64,000 bases of DNA from Mucisphaera sp965279675 (GTDB taxonomy: Bacteria > Planctomycetota > Phycisphaerae > Phycisphaerales > Phycisphaeraceae). The DNA is taken from positions 1,178,001 to 1,242,000 of the forward strand of contig NZ_CBDIIJ010000002.1 of NCBI RefSeq assembly GCF_965279675.1, read 5' to 3'. This document shows positions 1 through 7,439 of the stretch, one piece after another. Every line of letters starts with the position of its first letter. Position 1 is the stretch's first letter. Under the pieces are notes generated by a model. It was not told the origin of the DNA. It ran no database searches and was given only the letters and a program-made list of their open reading frames with translations. A program made the translations under genes and the position numbers.

Positions 1-777
1 AAACCCCTCCAGCTCATACAACTCCGTCCGCTCGTGTCCCGACAGCTTCATCATCCGGGCGAAGTACGCGTTCTCCTCATACCGACCCAGCAACTCCAGC
101 TCCCGATCACCCGTCACGATCATCAAAGCCGGCGCGTCACCCCGCACATGAAACACCGGCGCCAGGTCATCCACCTCCGCCCGCAACCGATCCCCACCCC
201 GCTCCTCCCGCACCGTCACATGCGTGATCGCCTGACCACTCAACGACGCAATCCCCAACAGCCGATCCGCATCCACACCCTCCGCCGCCAACCACCGACG
301 ATCCAGCCCGATCATCGCCACGAGATACCCACCCGCCGAAGCCCCCGCCACAATCACCCGATCCGGATCACCACCATAAGCCTCGATGTGCTCAAACACC
401 CAAGCCACCGCCGCCGCCGCATCCTCTATGTAAGCAGGTGCCTCCACCTCCGGGTTCAGCCGGTAGTCCACCGCCACCACCGCAAACCCCTGCCTTAGCA
501 ACTCCCCCGGCACGTACCGCTGCCCCATCCGCAGCCCGCCCGCATGAAACCAAACCACCGTGGTAAACCCCTCCACTCCCTCCGGGTAATACACATCCAG
601 CCGACAACGCTCCCGCGCATACGCCGCCGCCTCATCCGGCATCTCCACCACCTCCCGGTAAAGCACATCCCGCTCCCAGCCGTACCCCTGCACAACCGCC
701 TCCTCTGCCAAAACCCAGCACCCGCCAACCACCACGAGCAACACCAAACCAGCCAGAATCCGCATAAGCAACTCCAT
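1..777 (-). CDS. alpha/beta hydrolase (esterase/lipase type), 3' end cut by window edge
   Basis: A continuous frame of 259 codons runs off the left edge, so the C-terminus is missing. Residues 8-20 are hydrophobic and end in VVGGC, which fits a signal peptide or lipobox, so the enzyme is probably exported and perhaps lipid-anchored. An HAGG oxyanion-hole motif at about 78-81 and a GASAGG nucleophile elbow at about 145-150 are those of HSL/carboxylesterase-type hydrolases; a GGDPDRV segment precedes the elbow, as is usual in this family. The likely catalytic Asp region (VTGDREL) is visible, but the His lies outside the window. Substrate cannot be told. The ATG start directly precedes the signal-like segment. 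Confidence 0.85.
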   Translation of the reverse strand, partial: MELLMRILAGLVLLVVVGGCWVLAEEAVVQGYGWERDVLYREVVEMPDEAAAYARERCRLDVYYPEGVEGFTTVVWFHAGGLRMGQRYVPGELLRQGFAVVAVDYRLNPEVEAPAYIEDAAAAVAWVFEHIEAYGGDPDRVIVAGASAGGYLVAMIGLDRRWLAAEGVDADRLLGIASLSGQAITHVTVREERGGDRLRAEVDDLAPVFHVRGDAPALMIVTGDRELELLGRYEENAYFARMMKLSGHERTELYELEGF

Positions 778-807
778 GCCGCAGGACCAAAAATAGCATA
801 AACGCTA

Positions 808-1410
808 TTAATTCACCAGGCCAAGGAAAGGTCTCAGGGTGGCCGCCGTCGCTACCAACTGGTTCTTCTCGTACACCTCCAATAGCTTCGCGGGCGAAAG
901 AACCGGAGACTTCAATCGTTCTAAAACAACATGCACACTTCCAACAACAACCTCTGGATACAGGTCCAACAGGTTGGTAACAAAAGTATCCGGATGCTCC
1001 GCAGCAAGCCCAAGTGGCTCTAGGACAGATTCAGGAAAGTGCTTCAGGTTGTAAGTCACGATTACATCAGCTTGTGCATGAACCGCAGCAGCCAACACGT
1101 GCTCATCACCCGGATCAGGTAGCCTCAAACCCCGCATCGTTGGCTCGTACCCCTCAACAACGAAATCCAAAGCATACTCACCCATACGCTGGATTAAGTG
1201 ATCGATCGACACTCGCGAATAGCCCTGGCTGCCTGACAACACACCTCGAAGCTCCTCGAGAACATGCACAGAGCAAGTACCACGAAATGTACCCGTCGTC
1301 GCAAGTTGCATGAGAAGATCACGGACTGAACCCGGCACCAATACATTCGTGTCGAAAAAGACCGTAAAACCACTCAAATGAAGCTCCAGCGCACATGACC
1401 CCCTGCGCAT
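808..1410 (-). CDS. PIN-domain protein, probable ribonuclease toxin
   Basis: 200 residues. The N-terminus has the PIN motif FFDTNVLV (Asp20), followed by conserved acidic positions in LEELRG and PDPGDEHVL, then a VTYNLKHFP segment typical of PIN_3/VapC-like metal-dependent RNases. After about residue 140 there is an extra C-terminal part that I do not recognise. The gene follows a helix-turn-helix gene by 17 bases on the same strand, the usual layout of an antitoxin-toxin pair. ATG at 1410 is preferred; an in-frame TTG lies two codons upstream. Base composition is less skewed than in neighbouring genes, which would fit acquisition by transfer. The toxin role is inference. Confidence 0.75.
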   Translation of the reverse strand: MRRGSCALELHLSGFTVFFDTNVLVPGSVRDLLMQLATTGTFRGTCSVHVLEELRGVLSGSQGYSRVSIDHLIQRMGEYALDFVVEGYEPTMRGLRLPDPGDEHVLAAAVHAQADVIVTYNLKHFPESVLEPLGLAAEHPDTFVTNLLDLYPEVVVGSVHVVLERLKSPVLSPAKLLEVYEKNQLVATAATLRPFLGLVN

Positions 1411-1427
1411 CCGCAAGATGAGACAAT

Positions 1428-1892
1428 CTAATCATAGTCGCCAGCACGCTGCGACATCCCCGCAAGATCGTCTAGCACCTCGGATCGCGCAATCTGCTGC
1501 CGGTCTCTATACGCCAGCACATCCGCCACATTGACACGGCGATGCAAGCCCACTTTACGATAAGACATCTCTCCCTTCTCCAATAACTTCACAAGAAACG
1601 GACGCGACACCCCCAGTAATTCTGCAGCCTTCTGCGTCGTTAACTCTCCTGACAGTGGCAGCAAGCTCACAGCCTGGCCCGCGGCCATGTGCTCCAAGAC
1701 ATCCTTGAGCAGCCGCGTCACCATCGCCGGCAATTCGATGAGGTCTCCATCTGCTTCCACTCTCACACGCAGATGCCCCTCCTGACCCTTACCAACCCCA
1801 AGCGAATCAGCGTGAGCTCGAAAAATGCTGATCGCCGACCTCGCCTGCTCCACTTCTTCTGCCGTCGGTGCAGCTAAATTCATGGATGCCAT
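1428..1892 (-). CDS. helix-turn-helix (excisionase-type) DNA-binding protein, probable antitoxin
   Basis: 154 residues from the ATG at 1892, chosen because a strong GGAGG ribosome site lies just upstream; an earlier in-frame start would add a 50-residue non-protein-like leader. Residues about 84-135 form an excisionase/MerR-like HTH: a TTQKAAELLGVSRP helix-turn-helix followed by a basic wing (YRKVGLHRRV). The first 80 residues are helical and charged. It lies immediately upstream of the PIN gene, so it most likely neutralises that protein and represses the shared promoter. Partner identity and autoregulation are inferred from layout only. Confidence 0.72.
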   Translation of the reverse strand: MASMNLAAPTAEEVEQARSAISIFRAHADSLGVGKGQEGHLRVRVEADGDLIELPAMVTRLLKDVLEHMAAGQAVSLLPLSGELTTQKAAELLGVSRPFLVKLLEKGEMSYRKVGLHRRVNVADVLAYRDRQQIARSEVLDDLAGMSQRAGDYD

Positions 1893-1983
1893 CGCAACCT
1901 CCTTACTTGTAAATTCTATCGCCCAAACGAAATAAACGCAATAAAAGAAACATCCAAAAACCCGCCAAAATCTGATCATCCAT

Positions 1984-2019
1984 AAAAAAGACGCCGCAGA
2001 CCTCCCAGCCCACGGCGCC
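1984..2019 (-). terminator. Rho-independent terminator
   Basis: Ten-pair stem (1990-1999 with 2010-2019, three G-T pairs) with a 10-base loop, followed on the minus strand by six T residues. It lies just after the stop at 2044 and ends that transcript before the HTH/PIN pair. Confidence 0.75.
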
Positions 2020-2043
2020 CAAGAACCAGAAACCGATCTCAAC

Positions 2044-2691
2044 TCAACCTAAAGCCGCCACCGCCGAACCCTCACCATTCGCCCCACGAAGCGGCTTCAC
2101 CCCCACCGTCATCTCCACATACTCATTCGACGACGTATAGCTCCGATTCACCTGGTAAGGCACATCCGTCCCCCGCAATAGCGACAACTCCACACTCGCC
2201 AGATGATCGTCCCGGTTTTTCTTCAGACCCGCCGCCGTAAACCGCGCCAGCTCACGAACCAACGCCACCGCAGCGCTATAACTCGGATTCGCCGCCAGCA
2301 TCCCCAGGCCCAGCTCCGCCGCCTTCGACCGCACGATCGCATCCATGTCCTCGCCAAACCGACGAATGTCCCGGTCGCACTCGAACACCAGCAGTTGCAC
2401 CACCAGAAACTCACCCGGATTCTCCGGCCCATAAGCCAGATACCCATCTCCCAGAAACCCCGCCCGCATCCCCGCCCTCAGGTTCGGAAAGATCGTCCGG
2501 TTCACACCCAGCCGACCCTCACTCGCCCCGCGCTCATCCAGCGCCAGACTCGCCACACACAACTCGTTGTGCCGAAGATCCCAGAACTCGCCAAAAGGCG
2601 TATGCCGCTTGAGCAACCCAAGACCCGTCAGACACACCGCAATCGGATCCACCGACGCATCAAACCCTCGACCACCTACCGGTTCGCTCAT
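2044..2691 (-). CDS. hypothetical protein, unrecognised family
   Basis: 215 residues, no signal peptide and no membrane segment. The chain looks like a normal soluble alpha/beta protein: hydrophobic strands (EFLVVQLLVFECDRDI), a helical region around residues 115-155, and a closing strand region (YVEMTVGVKP). I do not recognise a family. It stands alone between a terminator on its 3' side and the FlgM-like gene's terminator on its 5' side, so it is probably a single-gene transcript. Third-position composition matches the local C-rich + strand, so there is no sign of recent transfer. Confidence 0.6.
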   Translation of the reverse strand: MSEPVGGRGFDASVDPIAVCLTGLGLLKRHTPFGEFWDLRHNELCVASLALDERGASEGRLGVNRTIFPNLRAGMRAGFLGDGYLAYGPENPGEFLVVQLLVFECDRDIRRFGEDMDAIVRSKAAELGLGMLAANPSYSAAVALVRELARFTAAGLKKNRDDHLASVELSLLRGTDVPYQVNRSYTSSNEYVEMTVGVKPLRGANGEGSAVAALG

Positions 2692-2776
2692 GAGTCAACC
2701 TTTCAAGCGGATCATCCCGCCATCCAGGACCCAACCACCGCCCGCGCGCGCACAAAGCCACCGCTAACCCAAATAG

Positions 2777-2808
2777 AAAAAAGCCCCACACCGGGAGGCA
2801 TGGGGCTT
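2777..2808 (-). terminator. Rho-independent terminator after the FlgM-like gene
   Basis: Perfect eight-pair stem (2781-2788 with 2801-2808), 12-base loop, then six T residues on the minus strand. It lies about 40 bases after the stop codon at 2848. Confidence 0.85.
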
Positions 2809-2847
2809 CCTGAATCAACGAAAATAATCCGGACGAGACGGCCGGCC

Positions 2848-3129
2848 CTAGAGCAACTCATCTCCGAGGTCTTCGGCCAACGCATCCACCGCGCCGTTCA
2901 GACGCTCCTCAGTCTCGTACGTCCCATTGGCAATCTGCTCACGGATGTCAGCCACCAGCCCCAACCGAGGCGGCAAATCTGCGAGCTTGCTGAGAATCTG
3001 CGCCGCGGGCGAAATCTCAGCCTGATCCGACGGCCGACGCACCGCCTCAGCCGACTCGCTCTGGGGACGGCTCTTGCCACCCACCGGCACCACAATCTGG
3101 CTTCCTTGGATCGGTGCAATATCTGACAT
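2848..3129 (-). CDS. flgM: FlgM-like anti-sigma-28 factor
   Basis: 93 residues. The C-terminal half carries the FlgM pattern: EISPAAQILSKL, then a VADIREQIANGTYET segment and a short amphipathic helix, as in the sigma-28-binding part of flagellar anti-sigma factors. The N-terminal 40 residues are polar and probably disordered, as in the family. ATG at 3129 is chosen because an AAGGAG site lies seven bases upstream; a GTG three codons earlier would overlap that site. The gene stands alone: no flagellar structural genes lie in the window. The role in holding back flagellar sigma factor is inferred from the family. Confidence 0.8.
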   Translation of the reverse strand: MSDIAPIQGSQIVVPVGGKSRPQSESAEAVRRPSDQAEISPAAQILSKLADLPPRLGLVADIREQIANGTYETEERLNGAVDALAEDLGDELL

Positions 3130-3194
3130 AACAGGCACTCCTTACATGGGCCATCTCAAGGCCCGAATCTGGCCCGCCCGAAACCGTCCAGGAC

Positions 3195-3278
3195 TTACCG
3201 GAGCCTGGGCAACAAATCGGAGGGGAGGACCAGCCGGTTCACGACCGGTAGCTGTCTCACATAGGAACTATCGCCCAT
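3195..3278 (-). CDS. possible 27-residue leader peptide or chance frame
   Basis: ATG at 3278 to TAA at 3195 in the leader of the FlgM-like gene, with a GGAAG sequence a few bases upstream. The predicted peptide has a hydrophobic middle (PVVNRLVLP). No family is recognised. A frame this short is easily random, so the call is weak. Confidence 0.2.
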   Translation of the reverse strand: MGDSSYVRQLPVVNRLVLPSDLLPRLR

Positions 3279-3329
3279 CTCAACTTCCGATCTTGAACAA
3301 CACCTGACAAAGGGTACAGCTGACCTAAA

Positions 3330-3357
3330 ACAATACATATAAAACGCTTAAAAGCAA
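3330..3357 (-). promoter_or_regulatory. possible sigma70-type promoter for the FlgM-like gene
   Basis: On the minus strand TTGCTT (3352-3357) and TATTGT (3330-3335) are separated by 16 bases in the only clearly AT-rich patch upstream of the gene. Promoters of this phylum are poorly defined, so this is suggestive only. Confidence 0.3.
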
Positions 3358-3565
3358 TAATCGCACCTAGCGTCCGGTAATGACCACCCCGCCAGTACTG
3401 GCAACAACTCACCTGACAACCACCCCACACAAACCTAAACCCAGCTATACAAGGAACCTAGCTCACAACAAATGGTCGCGTTTTGTTCGGTATTACCCCA
3501 AACCCAAATTTCTAAATTTTCCACCAGCAACCCACACCACACAGGTTACCCAACCCGAAACAGGA

Positions 3566-4471
3566 TCAGCGTTCACCACCCGAGACGCACAAACCCCAAG
3601 ACACCTCCGCCGCCTGACGGTTGTCACGAACATCGTGAACCCGCAGCAGCCGAACCCCAGCCGCCACCGCCAACGCCGTCAACGCCGCCGTCCCCCCCAA
3701 ACGATCCGACGCCCCCTCCGTCGTCCCAGGCGACAACCCCGCAATCATCCGCTTCCGACTCGCCCCCACCAGCACCGGCACCCCCAAACCACCCGCCGGA
3801 TCACACCACCCCGACAAAGCCCCCATCAGCGACACGTTGTGCGCCAGCCTCTTCCCAAATCCCAACCCCGGATCCAGCACCACCGCCTCCCGCGCTATCC
3901 CCGCTGCCTCCGCCGCCGCCAGCCGCTCCCGCAAAAACGCCTCCACCTCCGCCACCACATCCCCATAAGCAGGTGCCTCCTGCATCGTCCCCGGCTCACC
4001 CTGCATGTGCATCAAAATCACCCCGCAGCCCGCTCGAGCACACAACCCCAGCATCCCCGCGTCCTCTCGCCCGCCCGACACGTCATTCACCACCGACGCC
4101 CCCGCCCCCAAAGCCGCCTCCGCCACCTCCGCCATCGTCGTGTCTATAGATACCACCGCCCCCAGCCCCGCTTCACCCAACGCCGCCACCAATTCACGAA
4201 TCACCGGCTCCGTCCGCCTTTGCTGCTTCCTCGCACCCACCCGCTCCGCACCAGGCCGCGTCGACTCGCCCCCCACATCAATCACCGCCGCCCCCGCCCG
4301 CGCCATCGCCACCCCCGCCGCAACCGCCCGCGACACCCCCTCAGAACCCTCCCCGTAAACCCCGCCATCCGAGAAACTGTCAGGCGTCACATTCAACACC
4401 CCCATCATCCGCGGAACCGCACCCATCCCCAGATCCAGACACCGACCTCGTCCAAACATCCACTGCATCAC
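3566..4471 (-). CDS. folP: dihydropteroate synthase
   Basis: 301 residues, within the usual size of about 270-300. It joins p-aminobenzoate to 6-hydroxymethyl-dihydropterin diphosphate in cytoplasmic folate synthesis. The hallmark GVLNVTPDSFSDGG lies near residue 24, followed by VIDVGGESTRPGA, SIDTT, VVNDVSGG, LDPGLGFGK, the GASRK loop and RVHDV near the end, so the whole TIM barrel with its pterin and sulfonamide-site motifs is present. It converges neither with nor overlaps its neighbours; no other folate gene is adjacent. The start is the first in-frame ATG; a second Met follows directly. Confidence 0.95.
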   Translation of the reverse strand: MMQWMFGRGRCLDLGMGAVPRMMGVLNVTPDSFSDGGVYGEGSEGVSRAVAAGVAMARAGAAVIDVGGESTRPGAERVGARKQQRRTEPVIRELVAALGEAGLGAVVSIDTTMAEVAEAALGAGASVVNDVSGGREDAGMLGLCARAGCGVILMHMQGEPGTMQEAPAYGDVVAEVEAFLRERLAAAEAAGIAREAVVLDPGLGFGKRLAHNVSLMGALSGWCDPAGGLGVPVLVGASRKRMIAGLSPGTTEGASDRLGGTAALTALAVAAGVRLLRVHDVRDNRQAAEVSWGLCVSGGER

Positions 4472-4615
4472 CCAATACTACCCAGCCCCCACAAACCCAG
4501 CCCCGATCGGCAAACCAGGCAAACCCTGACGGTCCTGCCGCCCATACTCGCGAATCGATCCACCACCCACCCCACCACCCTCAAGCCCCAACCACACAGC
4601 CCGATAACTCACACC

Positions 4616-5047
4616 ATGACCACGCTACACATCGGTGCCATACCCGTGACCGACCAACTCCTCGAATCCCTCGACGCCCTGCTCGCCAGGCTCGACCAGC
4701 AGGAGCTCACACTCGGCACCTCCAACCGCGAGACCGAGCGCCGTGGCGTCTCCGCCCCCGTCGAATTAGGCGTCCTCTCAGGACCCGAAGAACCCGACGC
4801 CCTGCCCAACCCCGACGACTTCCGACCCCTCTACCCCGGATGGATCACCGACACCTCCCCCGTCGGACTCGGCATCCTCACCGAAAGAGACCTCCCCGGA
4901 AACATCCGACTCTGGGCCGACCTCACCCGACTCGCCGGACAGCCCCTCCTCCTCCCCGTCCGCGTCATCTACTGCCTCAAAGTCCTACGCTCCACCTACC
5001 GCGTAGGCCTCGCCTTCGAACTGCCCAACCAACCCCTCGCCGCCTGA
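4616..5047 (+). CDS. PilZ-like domain protein
   Basis: 143 residues, soluble. An N-terminal helix (about 1-45) containing arginines is followed by a small beta-barrel-like stretch with TDTSPVGLGIL, matching the DxSxxG signature of PilZ c-di-GMP-binding domains, and ending in a YRVGLAFEL strand typical of the last strand of PilZ. The RxxxR part of the site is less clear (an Arg cluster NRETERR lies about 45 residues before), so ligand binding is uncertain. The frame is open for another 1.2 kb upstream, but that part is antisense to folP; the ATG at 4616 begins the protein-like sequence. No good ribosome site is visible. Confidence 0.6.
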   Translation: MTTLHIGAIPVTDQLLESLDALLARLDQQELTLGTSNRETERRGVSAPVELGVLSGPEEPDALPNPDDFRPLYPGWITDTSPVGLGILTERDLPGNIRLWADLTRLAGQPLLLPVRVIYCLKVLRSTYRVGLAFELPNQPLAA

Positions 5048-5049
5048 CA

Positions 5050-6471
5050 TCAAACCGCCTGACGCTTCCACCCACCCTGCCAGAAACGCAGATAGAACAG
5101 CGTCGCCCGGAATATCCACTCCGAGCACAACCCATACCACACCCCCACCAGGCCCAACTCCAGATACCAACCGAAAAACACAACCAACGGCAGCCTTAAG
5201 CCAAACAGACTCAAAAAACTCAGCCACATCGTCACCTTGGTATCACCCGCACCCCGCAATGCCGCCGAAATCACAATCGACACCGCAAACAACGGCTGCA
5301 CCCACCCACAAATCCACAACAACTCAGGCGTCATCGCCAGGTGCTCCGGCTGATCACTAAACAGCCCCGTCAGCCACGTCGGCACCAGCACAAACGCCAA
5401 CCCGAATAGCGACATCAACCCCACCCCAATCGCCGTGCACGACAGCGCCGCCTGCGACGCCCGCCGCGGATCATGCGCCCCCAGATACTGACCCACCAAA
5501 GTCGACGCCGCCTGCGCGACCGCAAACCCGCCCAGAAAACTGATCGACTCGATCCGGATCGCAATCATGTGCGCCCCGATCAACCCATCACCCACAAACC
5601 GGCCCACCAGCGCCAGCACCGCAAAGTTCCCCAGCCAGATCCCCACCGACTCCAGAAACTGCGGGATCCCCACACGCACAATACGCTGCATCGTGTGCCA
5701 GTGAGGCCGAAGCCACATCGCCATCAGCTTCACACCCGAACCACCCCGCACCAGCACAATCAGCGTCAGCACCGCACCCACCACCCAGGCCACCGCCGTC
5801 CCCGCCGCAATCCCCGCCACACCCCAACCACCAATCGGCTCCGGACCCCGCACAAACAAAAGCGACAACCCGATGTTCACCAGGTTCACCGCCACCATGA
5901 TCCGAAAAGGCGTCCGCGCATCACCCGCCGCCCGCAGACAAGCCGCCCCAATGAACAGCACCGCATTCCCCACCGCCGACAACGCCACGATCTGCAGATA
6001 CGAAACCGCCAGCTCCCGAGACGTCCCCTCCAACCCCGCCAGATCCGAAACCGCCCCCGCAAACACCATCAGCAAAACCATCATCAGCAACCCCATGCCC
6101 ACCGCCAACAGAATCGCCTGACCCGTCCCCGCATTCGCCAGCCGACCCTTACCCCCACCCACCGCCCGCGACACCAACGCCCCCGCACCAATCCCCACCG
6201 CCCCCATCAGCATCCCCTGCAGCCACGTCACATACCCCGCGATCCCCAACGCATCCGTCGCCGCCACACCCACCGCCGCCGGCTCAAGGTCCGCCGCCAG
6301 AATGATGTCCACCGTCCCCACCAGAAAGTTCAGATACTGCTCCAGCAACGGCCAGATCGACAGCACCCAGACCTGCCGCGGCAGCGACAGCCCCGCCAAC
6401 CGTCCCGACAAAGGACGTGGCTTCTCCTGCGGGATCGCACCCGCCGACGCCGCCGACGGACCGCGTGTCAC
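5050..6471 (-). CDS. MATE-family efflux transporter
   Basis: 473 residues with about twelve membrane segments in two similar halves, the normal size of NorM/DinF-type exporters. MATE-like features include an N-terminal WPLLEQYLNFLVGTVDI segment (first helix) and the repeated alanine/glycine-rich helices with LRAAGDARTP in the first half and LRGAGDTKV in the second, the matching loop of each half. It would expel cationic compounds or metabolites in exchange for sodium or protons; the substrate is unknown. The start is GTG at 6471 with GGAGG four bases upstream. Its stop lies two bases from the convergent PilZ-like gene. Confidence 0.93.
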   Translation of the reverse strand: MTRGPSAASAGAIPQEKPRPLSGRLAGLSLPRQVWVLSIWPLLEQYLNFLVGTVDIILAADLEPAAVGVAATDALGIAGYVTWLQGMLMGAVGIGAGALVSRAVGGGKGRLANAGTGQAILLAVGMGLLMMVLLMVFAGAVSDLAGLEGTSRELAVSYLQIVALSAVGNAVLFIGAACLRAAGDARTPFRIMVAVNLVNIGLSLLFVRGPEPIGGWGVAGIAAGTAVAWVVGAVLTLIVLVRGGSGVKLMAMWLRPHWHTMQRIVRVGIPQFLESVGIWLGNFAVLALVGRFVGDGLIGAHMIAIRIESISFLGGFAVAQAASTLVGQYLGAHDPRRASQAALSCTAIGVGLMSLFGLAFVLVPTWLTGLFSDQPEHLAMTPELLWICGWVQPLFAVSIVISAALRGAGDTKVTMWLSFLSLFGLRLPLVVFFGWYLELGLVGVWYGLCSEWIFRATLFYLRFWQGGWKRQAV

Positions 6472-6539
6472 AAAACCTCCAGACTAAAACCCCGCCAACC
6501 TCACAACAGCCACCCACCCTAGCACCAACAGCGCCAACC

Positions 6540-7289
6540 CTACCGCTTCGCAATCGGGCTAAGCGGGTCCTTGATGTTCGGCGCATCCAAACGGTAAGGA
6601 CTCCCCTCCGAAGGTGCCGCCCACATCACCGCATTCCCCAGCACCTTCCGCACCTCCGGCTGATAGTAGATCGGATACGTCTCATGCCCCGGCCGGAAGT
6701 AAAACACCCGACCCTTTCCCCGGCGCCAGCAGCAACCCGACCGAAACACCTCACCCCCCTCGAACCAGCTCACAAACACCAACTCGTCCGGCTCAGGCAC
6801 ATCAAACAGCTCCCCATACATCTCCGCCTTCGGCACCTCGAAATACTCATCCAGCCCATCCGCAATCGGATGCCCCGGATTCAGACACCACACCCGCTCC
6901 ATCTCATCCGCCTCCCGCCACTTCAAGCTGCACGTCGTCCCCATCAGCTTCCGGAAGATCTTGCTGTAGTGACCCGAGTGCAACACCAGCAACCCCATCC
7001 CCTCCAGGACCCGCTTCTGCACCTTCTCCACCACCGCATCCGAAACCTCCCCGTGCGCCTTGTGCCCCCACCACGTCAACACATCCGTCTCCGCCAGCAC
7101 CTCATCCGTCAGCCCATGCTCCGGCTCATCCAGCGTCGCCGTCCGAACCACCACCGCCGACCCCAGCTGCTCCTCAATCGCCCCCTGCATCACCACATGC
7201 ATCCCATCCGGATACACAGCCCGCACCGCCTCGCTCTCCTTCTCATGACGAAACTCATGCCAAACCGTCACACGAATCGGCGATGCCAT
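6540..7289 (-). CDS. ThuA-domain protein (trehalose-utilisation type)
   Basis: 249 residues. The sequence opens with IRVTVWHEFRHEK, continues through DVLTWWGHKAHGEV and GLLVLHSGHYSKIF, and ends with RGKGRVFYFRPGHETYP and a GNAVMWAAP segment. These are the motifs of the ThuA family, a class I amidotransferase-like fold linked to sugar metabolism. Family members are often found with sugar-uptake genes in Rhizobium and planctomycetes, but none is adjacent here. The ATG at 7289 has an AAGGAG site; the frame upstream of it is not protein-like. Confidence 0.85.
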   Translation of the reverse strand: MASPIRVTVWHEFRHEKESEAVRAVYPDGMHVVMQGAIEEQLGSAVVVRTATLDEPEHGLTDEVLAETDVLTWWGHKAHGEVSDAVVEKVQKRVLEGMGLLVLHSGHYSKIFRKLMGTTCSLKWREADEMERVWCLNPGHPIADGLDEYFEVPKAEMYGELFDVPEPDELVFVSWFEGGEVFRSGCCWRRGKGRVFYFRPGHETYPIYYQPEVRKVLGNAVMWAAPSEGSPYRLDAPNIKDPLSPIAKR

Positions 7290-7439
7290 AACCAGCTCCT
7301 TGGCCAGAAAAACCACGAAAAACCCGGCCCAGCGTTGTAGCCGCCCCCACACCCCCCCGCAAGCCCACCCACCAGCCCCAGCGACTCTGATCCCACCACC
7401 CCCTCTGCTACCCTGTCAACACACTTCCGAAGGGCCCCC

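Larger units (their letters stand above)
3130..3565. other. gap of about 435 bases between flgM-like gene and folP
   Basis: The flgM-proximal half would be a leader of roughly 200 bases if the promoter proposed at 3330-3357 is right. It contains a short CCGGT/ACCGG inverted repeat near 3230-3250 and a 27-codon open frame (3195-3278, minus). The folP-proximal part (about 3360-3565) is AC-rich and I see nothing clear in it. Confidence 0.5.

Noticed and set aside
2203..3126. Long + strand open frame rich in Arg, His and Pro
   Set aside because: It is antisense to the unrecognised gene at 2044-2691 and to the FlgM-like gene; composition is that of a GC-rich shadow frame.
5473..6522. Long + strand frame opposite the MATE transporter
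   Set aside because: Arg/His/Pro/Gln-only composition, no domain; the minus strand encodes a clear transporter.
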